This document shows positions 6,369 to 10,447 of a DNA stretch of 10,447 nt, one piece after another. Positions within the stretch are counted from its first letter, which is position 1. Each line of letters starts with the position of its first letter. Made by a program: the position numbers and the translations under genes. Under the pieces are notes generated by a model. It was not told where the DNA came from, did not search any database, and saw only the letters and a program-made list of their open reading frames with translations. This DNA is from Gammaproteobacteria bacterium (GTDB taxonomy: Bacteria; Pseudomonadota; Gammaproteobacteria; UBA7966): the NCBI GenBank assembly GCA_003485715.1, contig DNIF01000042.1, positions 1-10,447 on the forward strand, in the 5' to 3' direction.

Positions 6369-6388
6369 CGCCCACGAACAGGTGGGCG
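6369..6388. terminator. Hairpin between convergent hemL and fabA
   Basis: CGCCCAC (6369-6375), loop GAACAG, GTGGGCG (6382-6388) is a perfect 7-bp stem in the 59-base gap between the two convergent stops. A second small inverted repeat, ACGTGC-GTCCG-GCACGT, lies just before it. There is no T-tract, so a role in termination for either gene is suggested only by position and structure. Confidence 0.4.
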
Positions 6389-6407
6389 GCTGCCGTCGTT
6401 CGGGCGC

Positions 6408-6932
6408 TCAGGCCACCTGGGCGCCGCCGATCCCCTCACGGAAGAGCCCGACGCGCAGATCGGCTGCTCGGTAGATCGGGCGGCCGTCCACCTCCAGCAC
6501 CGCATCCGCCACCCCCAGCACGACCCCGCGCCGGATCACCCGTTTCATGTCGATGCGGTAAGTGACGAGGCGGGCCGCCGGTGTCACCTCCCCCTTGAAC
6601 TCCGTGAGTGCGGCACCGAGGGCGCGACCGCGGCCAAGGCCACCCGTCCACGCGAGGTGGAAGCCGATGAGCTGCCACAAGGCATCGAGCCCGAGACAGC
6701 CGGGCATCACCGGATCACCGGCGAAGTGACACTCGAAGAACCAAAGCCCGGGGTGGATATCGAGTTCGGCCTGGATGCAGCCCTTGCCGTATTGGCCACC
6801 GGCGTCGTCGATGTGGGTGATGCGGTCGAACATGAGCATCGGCGGCAACGGGAGCTGGGCATTGCCAGGGCCGAAGAGTTCTCCCCGGCCGCAGGCGAGG
6901 AGGGTGTCGAGGTCAAAGGATGCAATCTTCAC
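6408..6932 (-). CDS. fabA: 3-hydroxydecanoyl-ACP dehydratase/isomerase FabA
   Basis: FabA dehydrates 3-hydroxydecanoyl-ACP and isomerises trans-2- to cis-3-decenoyl-ACP, the branch point to unsaturated fatty acids; cytoplasmic, homodimer. The 174-residue product aligns end to end with E. coli FabA (172). Seen are LLACGRGELFGPGNAQLPLPP, MLMFDRITHI, the catalytic WFFECHFAGDPVMPGCLGLDALWQL with H69 and D83, KGEVTPAARLVTYRI, and the C-terminal YRAADLRVGLF. The start is GTG at 6932; no upstream in-frame ATG gives a better family fit, and the ribosome site is weak (GGGAA about 11 bases away). FabA needs the ketosynthase FabB, usually its neighbour, but no fabB is visible. fabA appears monocistronic here, with the non-coding gap upstream. 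Confidence 0.96.
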   Translation of the reverse strand: MKIASFDLDTLLACGRGELFGPGNAQLPLPPMLMFDRITHIDDAGGQYGKGCIQAELDIHPGLWFFECHFAGDPVMPGCLGLDALWQLIGFHLAWTGGLGRGRALGAALTEFKGEVTPAARLVTYRIDMKRVIRRGVVLGVADAVLEVDGRPIYRAADLRVGLFREGIGGAQVA

Positions 6933-6995
6933 GTGCAGGGGGATTTCCCGGTTGCCGCCGCCCGGGCGGGCCTGCCGGGCGGACCAAAGCCCGCG

Positions 6996-7024
6996 AGCCT
7001 ACGTTCAGGGGAACTTCCCTGCAA
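6996..7024 (-). promoter_or_regulatory. Candidate fabA promoter with dyad in the spacer
   Basis: On the minus strand TTGCAG (7024-7019) and TAGGCT (7001-6996) are separated by exactly 17 bases. Each matches the sigma-70 consensus at 3 of 6 positions, so the promoter is weak or inferred. The spacer overlaps the dyad CAGGG-GAACTT-CCCTG (7006-7021), where a bound repressor would block polymerase. FabR/DesT-type control of fabA is known elsewhere, but this site does not obviously match those motifs. Confidence 0.3.
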
Positions 7025-7065
7025 GCCGGCCGCCCATCGCGAACCCCTTGATTGAACGGCCTGCG

Positions 7066-7129
7066 CATCCGCCGGACCGACCCCGCCTGGCATTGCCGGC
7101 GGGAATGGCACGCACTCCGCTGGCGGATG
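7066..7129. repeat. Nested inverted repeat, structured intergenic element
   Basis: An outer perfect 8-bp pair, CATCCGCC (7066-7073) with GGCGGATG (7122-7129), encloses a hairpin at 7082-7103. That inner hairpin has CCCGCC, a bulged T, GGC, loop ATT, GCC, then GGCGGG, i.e. nine pairs with one bulge. This may be a REP/BIME-like repeat, a leader structure or a small RNA. One copy cannot tell which. Confidence 0.45.
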
Positions 7130-7258
7130 GACTGCGGCTGAACTCATCGATCATGGGGCGGTCGCAGACGCGTCGCGGTCGCCAAGGGCAGGAAGTTGTG
7201 TCCCTGTGCTGCGGGAGACGGCACCAGCCGCAGCAACAGGCGATAATGCCGCGATAGC

Positions 7259-7273
7259 CGGGAGATTCTCCCG
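7259..7273. promoter_or_regulatory. Perfect 15-base dyad upstream of the YHS-like gene
   Basis: CGGGAGATTCTCCCG is perfectly symmetric about a central T (7-base arms). The gap of one base makes it unsuitable as an RNA hairpin but good for a dimeric regulator. It ends 35 bases before the GTG at 7309. No identifiable regulator family matches with confidence. Confidence 0.4.
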
Positions 7274-7308
7274 CACTGTATTGCCACGTTACCCTGGGAG
7301 CCCGTCGT

Positions 7309-7629
7309 GTGATGGCCTGGAAACAGATCTGGATGCCTAGGCGTTCGCTCACAACGGTTGCCCTGCTGCTCATCTCTGCACTGCCCGTCCAATCGGAAGG
7401 CGTACCCAAGCGGCGCATCGCTCTTGACGGGCAATGCGCGCTCGGTTGGGTCTACGGCCACCGCATTCTTACCGACTGCACTGTCACCTGGCTCGACCCG
7501 CACAACGGCGAGACTTTCTGTTTCACCACGCGCACCGCGCGGGATCGCTTCGTGAAGACTTCCAGCGAGAACATCGAACGCGCACGCGCTCACTACCAGA
7601 GCGCCACGAACTCCACCGGCGGCGACTGA
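7309..7629 (+). CDS. Small secreted protein with a YHS-like domain
   Basis: A 106-residue protein with an N-terminal export signal (basic MPRR around residues 9-12, hydrophobic LTTVALLLISALPVQS, likely cleavage after PVQS near residue 29). The mature part resembles the YHS domain pattern: ALDGQC (39-43), a short strand region, GETFCFTTRTARDRF (67-81) in place of the usual G.tY.F.s...r..F, then SSENIERARAHY. Some YHS domains bind metals or accompany metal transporters, but the role of secreted stand-alone ones is not settled. The mature part has three cysteines (C43, C57, C71) that could bind metal or form a disulfide. GTG 7309 has GGGAG 8 bases ahead; ATG 7312 follows immediately. It converges on the sensor-kinase gene with 38 bases between stops. 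The family assignment is by eye and only moderately sure. Confidence 0.72.
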   Translation: MMAWKQIWMPRRSLTTVALLLISALPVQSEGVPKRRIALDGQCALGWVYGHRILTDCTVTWLDPHNGETFCFTTRTARDRFVKTSSENIERARAHYQSATNSTGGD

Positions 7630-7667
7630 GCCGCTGGCCAGGCGGCGCTAGAGAGTGGATGCCCCGA

Positions 7668-9062
7668 TTAGAGACGGACCTCGATGCGCGCCCCGCCAAG
7701 GACGCTGCCGCCCCCGTCGATCCGGCCACCGGCGGCCTCCACAAGGGCTGCCACCACAGCCAGCCCGATGCCATGTCCCGGCTGCCGGACATCAGCCCGT
7801 ACGCCTCGCTGCAGCAACTGCTCGAGGCTGCCCGGCGGTAGCCCGGGTCCGTCATCCTCCACCACGATCAGCAAACGTGGCCCGAGCCCGGAAGTCGGCA
7901 CGACTTCCGTGATGGTCACTCGCACGCGCGAACGCCCCCACTTGCAGGCGTTATCGAGCAGGTTACCGAGGAGTTCGAACAAATCGCCCTCGTCCCCCGG
8001 GAAACCTGCCTCATCCGGGCAGTGACTCTCGATGCAGAGCCCGCGATCCGTGTAGACCTTCTGCAGTGAGGCGCACAGACGTGCCAGCACGGGTGCCACC
8101 CGCACCGGGGCGAGCAGCGTGCGACGGCCGGAGGCAGCAGCGCGCTTCAATTGGTAGTCCATGCTCGACCGCAATCGCTCGGACTGCTCGCGCACGGTCT
8201 GCAGCAGCTCGGGCAGGTCCGGGGGCGCATCCACCGTTGCTCGCAGTACCGCAAGCGGCGTTTTCAGACTATGCGCGAGATCTCCCAGCGCGTTGCGATA
8301 ACGCCGCAGTTGCGCATGCGAGGCATCCAGCAAGGTGTTCAGGTTGGCCGTCACGCCTTGCAGCTCTCGCGGATAATCAGCCGAAAGCCGATCGGCAGCG
8401 CCGGCCTCGATGCGGGTGAGTTCCCCCGCCAGCCGCCGTAGCGGTGCCAACCCCCAGCGCATGAGCAGCAGTTGCACCAGCACGAGCACCGTCCCCGTCC
8501 CGACCAGCCAGCCCCACAGGCGCTGCCGGAAGCCCTGTACCTGACGCTCGAAGAACTGGCGATCCTCGACCACCGAGAAGGTGAGGGATCGACCCGGTGC
8601 CATGGCCTCGATGCCCACCGTCAGACGGACGCGAAAGGCGCCCTGAAGATCCTGGAAATCGATTCGGTCGTGCTGCCATTGGCCGATATCCGGCGCCGGC
8701 CCCACTGGCAGGGACTCGCCGAGCAATGACCGTGAGCGCCACAGGATCCGGCCGCGGTCATCGACGATCTGGGCATGCAGCCCGGAGCCGGGGGTAGACA
8801 GGCGCGGCTCGGCAAGACTGTCGGGCATGAGACCGGGGTCATAGGGGCGTTCGATGCGGGCGGCACCGAGCAGCAGGTACACCTCGGCCTCCAGACGCTC
8901 CTGCACGCCGGTCTCCACTGCGGCCCGGAAGCCCTGATCGAGCGCAAAGCCGGTCCCGCCAAGAAAGACGATGAGCGCGAGGGCGGTGACCCACAGCAGG
9001 CGCGAAACCAGCGACGGCTGCGCGCGCTGGCTGGTGGGCGCAGCCACTGTCGGTGTCAGCAC
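7668..9062 (-). CDS. PhoQ-like sensor histidine kinase
   Basis: Inner-membrane two-component kinase, partner of the adjacent PhoP-like regulator. Numbered from the GTG at 9062 (464 residues): a TM helix at about 18-42, a periplasmic sensor of about 140 residues, a second TM at about 183-203, a HAMP-like linker (RWGLAPLRRLAGEL), the phospho-acceptor H264 in LAHSLKTPLAVL, the N-box LLGNLLDNACKWG, the G1 box VVEDDGPGLPPG, the G2 box PGHGIGLAV, and a tail SVLGGARIEVRL. These cytoplasmic segments closely track E. coli PhoQ. The periplasmic part lacks the acidic EDDDDAE-type patch of enteric PhoQ, so Mg2+ sensing cannot be assumed. The start is uncertain: ATG 9194 would overlap the regulator by 26 bases but adds an Arg-rich, family-foreign 44 residues; GTG 9167 is another option. 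Confidence 0.93.
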   Translation of the reverse strand: MLTPTVAAPTSQRAQPSLVSRLLWVTALALIVFLGGTGFALDQGFRAAVETGVQERLEAEVYLLLGAARIERPYDPGLMPDSLAEPRLSTPGSGLHAQIVDDRGRILWRSRSLLGESLPVGPAPDIGQWQHDRIDFQDLQGAFRVRLTVGIEAMAPGRSLTFSVVEDRQFFERQVQGFRQRLWGWLVGTGTVLVLVQLLLMRWGLAPLRRLAGELTRIEAGAADRLSADYPRELQGVTANLNTLLDASHAQLRRYRNALGDLAHSLKTPLAVLRATVDAPPDLPELLQTVREQSERLRSSMDYQLKRAAASGRRTLLAPVRVAPVLARLCASLQKVYTDRGLCIESHCPDEAGFPGDEGDLFELLGNLLDNACKWGRSRVRVTITEVVPTSGLGPRLLIVVEDDGPGLPPGSLEQLLQRGVRADVRQPGHGIGLAVVAALVEAAGGRIDGGGSVLGGARIEVRL

Positions 9063-9168
9063 GTCTTCATGGCATCGGGTGGTAGGGATTGCGATCCGGG
9101 GCCTCGCCTGATCGCGTGAACCGCGTCGGCGGCGACGCCCGCAGGTCTGGCCGACCGGGGTGACCACA

Positions 9169-9855
9169 TCAGCCGTCGTCCCCCCGCACGGCATCGAAGA
9201 GATAGCCGCGACCGCGGAGCGTGCGGATGGGCTGCCGGCCGTCCACCGTGGCGAGCTTGCGGCGCAGGCGGGCGACCAGCACTTCCAGCACGTTGCTGTC
9301 GCGCTCGTCCTCGTCGGGATAGAGGCGCTCGGTCAGACGGGTCTTGCCGAGCACGCTGCCGGCCTCGCGCATCAGCACCTCGAGCAGGCGGTACTCGTAG
9401 GCAGTGAGTTCCACCGGTCGGCCCTCGACCGTCAGCCGCTGTGCGGCGGTGTCCAGCCGCCAATCCCCCAGACTGAGAATATCGCTCGACCAGCCGTGAC
9501 TGCGCCTGACGAGCGCGCGCAGCCGCGCCACCAACTCCTCGATCTGCGCCGGCTTGGTGAGGTAATCGTCGGCCCCGGCCTCCAGGGCCAGGACCTTCTG
9601 CTCCCAGCGATCACGGGCAGTCAGCACGAGCACCGGGAAATGCCGACCGCGGGCACGCCAGCGGCGGATGAGTTCCATGCCATCGCCACGCGGCAGACCG
9701 AGATCCACGACGGCCACCTCGATCGGAAACTCTTCGCCCATGTAGCCGCCTTCGGGGCCATCGGCGGCCTCGTCCACCACGTGACCAAGCGCGCGCAGAC
9801 TGCGCGCAAGTGCCTGACGCAACGTGGATTCGTCTTCGACGATGAGCACCCGCAC
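9169..9855 (-). CDS. PhoP-like OmpR-family response regulator
   Basis: Cytoplasmic transcription regulator controlled by the adjacent kinase. The 228-residue product has a receiver domain (1-115) with the acidic pocket E7/D8, the phospho-acceptor D51 in VVDLGLPRGDG, T79 in VLTARDRW and K101 in YLTKP. A winged-helix DNA-binding domain (about 125-222) follows, with LTAYEYRLLEVLMREAG, the recognition region SNVLEVLVARLRRKL and the RTLRGRGYLF wing. VDLGLP, LIRRWR, LTAR, GADDYLTKP and the LYPDE.ER segment closely match E. coli PhoP, so orthology is likely, though targets are unknown. The start is GTG at 9855; GGGACG lies about 8 bases upstream. The upstream PepSY gene ends 15 bases away on the same strand, indicating one operon PepSY-regulator-kinase. 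Confidence 0.95.
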   Translation of the reverse strand: MRVLIVEDESTLRQALARSLRALGHVVDEAADGPEGGYMGEEFPIEVAVVDLGLPRGDGMELIRRWRARGRHFPVLVLTARDRWEQKVLALEAGADDYLTKPAQIEELVARLRALVRRSHGWSSDILSLGDWRLDTAAQRLTVEGRPVELTAYEYRLLEVLMREAGSVLGKTRLTERLYPDEDERDSNVLEVLVARLRRKLATVDGRQPIRTLRGRGYLFDAVRGDDG

Positions 9856-9870
9856 TACCGCGTCCCGGCC

Positions 9871-10254
9871 TCAGCCACCCACCACCTGACCGCTCTGAGC
9901 ATCGATCCGCAGCACCCGCACCTGTCCGTCATCGAGCAGGACGGTGACCTCATAGGTGGCCCCGCTGCGACGCACCGCGACCACCCGGCCACCGGTGGCC
10001 GCCTGTGCCGCCGCTGCCGCGGCCGATTCGCCGACTTCCTCGCCGGCGAGCCGCGAACGCACAGCGGGCTCGACACCGAGGCGCATCATCGTGGCCGAGA
10101 TCGGCCACTCGGCCGCCGGCACGGGCCGCTTCACCGGGGGCTCCATTGCCACCGTCGCATTCGCCGGCAGCCCCGTCGAGAGGAAGAACAGACAGGAAAG
10201 GGCAGAAGTCACGAGGGCACGCTGGTAAAAGGGGGCTCCAGACGATGGGAACAT
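9871..10254 (-). CDS. Secreted PepSY-domain protein
   Basis: A 127-residue envelope protein. Residues 1-33 form an export signal (QRALVTSALSCLFFLSTGLP, likely cleaved after ANA). A linker with an alanine-rich helix (about 76-86) leads to a single C-terminal PepSY half-domain: ATGGRVVAVRR, then YEVTVLLDDGQVRVLRIDA and SGQVVGG. PepSY modules are found in peptidase propeptides and envelope proteins and are thought to act as inhibitors or binding modules; in many proteobacteria a small PepSY protein precedes a PhoP/PhoQ-like pair, as here. It may modulate the kinase's periplasmic domain, which is inference from location. ATG 10254 is chosen because it begins a clean signal peptide; the frame is open 26 codons further upstream with no family match. 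Its ribosome site is weak. Confidence 0.85.
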   Translation of the reverse strand: MFPSSGAPFYQRALVTSALSCLFFLSTGLPANATVAMEPPVKRPVPAAEWPISATMMRLGVEPAVRSRLAGEEVGESAAAAAAQAATGGRVVAVRRSGATYEVTVLLDDGQVRVLRIDAQSGQVVGG

Positions 10255-10386
10255 CCGCTCGGGGGACGCTCGGCTGGGCCGCAAACGGGATGACGTTCGG
10301 CAGGGTCGGGACCGCAGGCAGGACGCTTCCATCGGGAGGATGCCTCGACCGGGACCGCCGTCGACTCAGCGACGTGACGGGGGAGG

Positions 10387-10421
10387 GGGACCGTTGGCCC
10401 CGGTCGAAGGCGGGACCGTTG
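10387..10421. repeat. Direct 10-base repeat upstream of the PepSY-PhoPQ-like operon
   Basis: GGGACCGTTG occurs at 10387-10396 and again at 10412-10421, 25 bases start to start, followed by an alternating CG tract (10422-10434). It lies 133-167 bases before the PepSY start and may be a regulator site or chance similarity in GC-rich DNA. The spacing does not match the 11-base step of a PhoP box. Confidence 0.25.
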
Positions 10422-10447
10422 TACGCGCGCGCGCCTGAACCGGGGCT

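Larger units (their letters stand above)
6933..7308. other. 376-base non-coding gap between divergent fabA and the YHS-like gene
   Basis: No open frame here has family-like sequence; those present are Arg/Pro-rich shadows. The gap holds a candidate fabA promoter with a dyad (6996-7024), a nested inverted repeat (7066-7129), and a perfect 15-base dyad (7259-7273) in front of the YHS-like gene. No tRNA or known riboswitch motif was recognised. Confidence 0.6.

Noticed and set aside
4705..6375. A 556-codon open frame on the minus strand across hemL and thiE
   Set aside because: It is antisense to two well-supported genes, is rich in Gly/His/Glu/Ala repeats typical of a mirrored high-GC frame, and shows no family motif.
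6775..7257. A 160-codon plus-strand open frame reaching into the fabA upstream gap
   Set aside because: The first third is antisense to fabA and the rest is Arg/Pro/Gln-rich low-complexity sequence with no ribosome site or motif.
7630..7646. Terminator hairpin between the YHS-like gene and the kinase gene
   Set aside because: Only five strong pairs flank a TGGCCAG loop and no T-run follows, so it is not distinguishable from background in GC-rich DNA.
10255..10447. A PhoP box upstream of the PepSY gene
   Set aside because: No pair of GTTTA-like hexamers with an 11-base step is present; the sequence is almost entirely GC.

Overview
The window is visibly GC-rich, densely packed with genes and carries core metabolism. 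Protein motifs and gene order point to a gammaproteobacterium, probably a high-GC lineage such as Chromatiales/Ectothiorhodospiraceae or a pseudomonad relative. The neighbourhoods anmK/erpA/argC and thiD-thiE-hemL recur in Gammaproteobacteria, and the FabA, PhoP and PhoQ homologues match gammaproteobacterial forms closely. The genus assignment is inference. I saw no transposase, phage gene, CRISPR array, tRNA or rRNA, and no cargo resembling a defence system.

Layout from left to right: (1) the 3' part of anmK (cell-wall recycling, +) meets erpA (Fe-S insertion, -) tail to tail, with a REP-like hairpin between them. (2) argC (arginine synthesis, -) lies upstream of erpA. (3) hemJ (protoporphyrinogen oxidase, +) diverges from argC and runs tail to tail into a small rubredoxin gene (-), with only 16 bases between the stop codons. 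(4) thiD and thiE (thiamine, +, one base apart) are followed by hemL (first committed tetrapyrrole step, +) after a leader containing an inverted repeat. (5) fabA (unsaturated fatty acid branch point, -) converges on hemL and has no fabB partner in view. (6) A 376-base non-coding gap with several inverted repeats leads to a small secreted YHS-like protein (+). (7) A three-gene unit on the minus strand, PepSY-domain secreted protein, PhoP-like regulator and PhoQ-like sensor kinase, fills the right end.

Functional links: hemL and hemJ serve one pathway (tetrapyrrole/heme). erpA and the rubredoxin are iron-dependent redox functions. The PepSY, PhoP and PhoQ genes almost certainly form one signalling unit. 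Most genes here are well-known households. The items most worth a second look are intergenic: hairpins or dyads in front of thiD, hemL, erpA, hemJ, fabA and the YHS-like gene, plus the two small envelope proteins flanking the PhoPQ-like pair. I did not find convincing evidence of a new multi-gene system.
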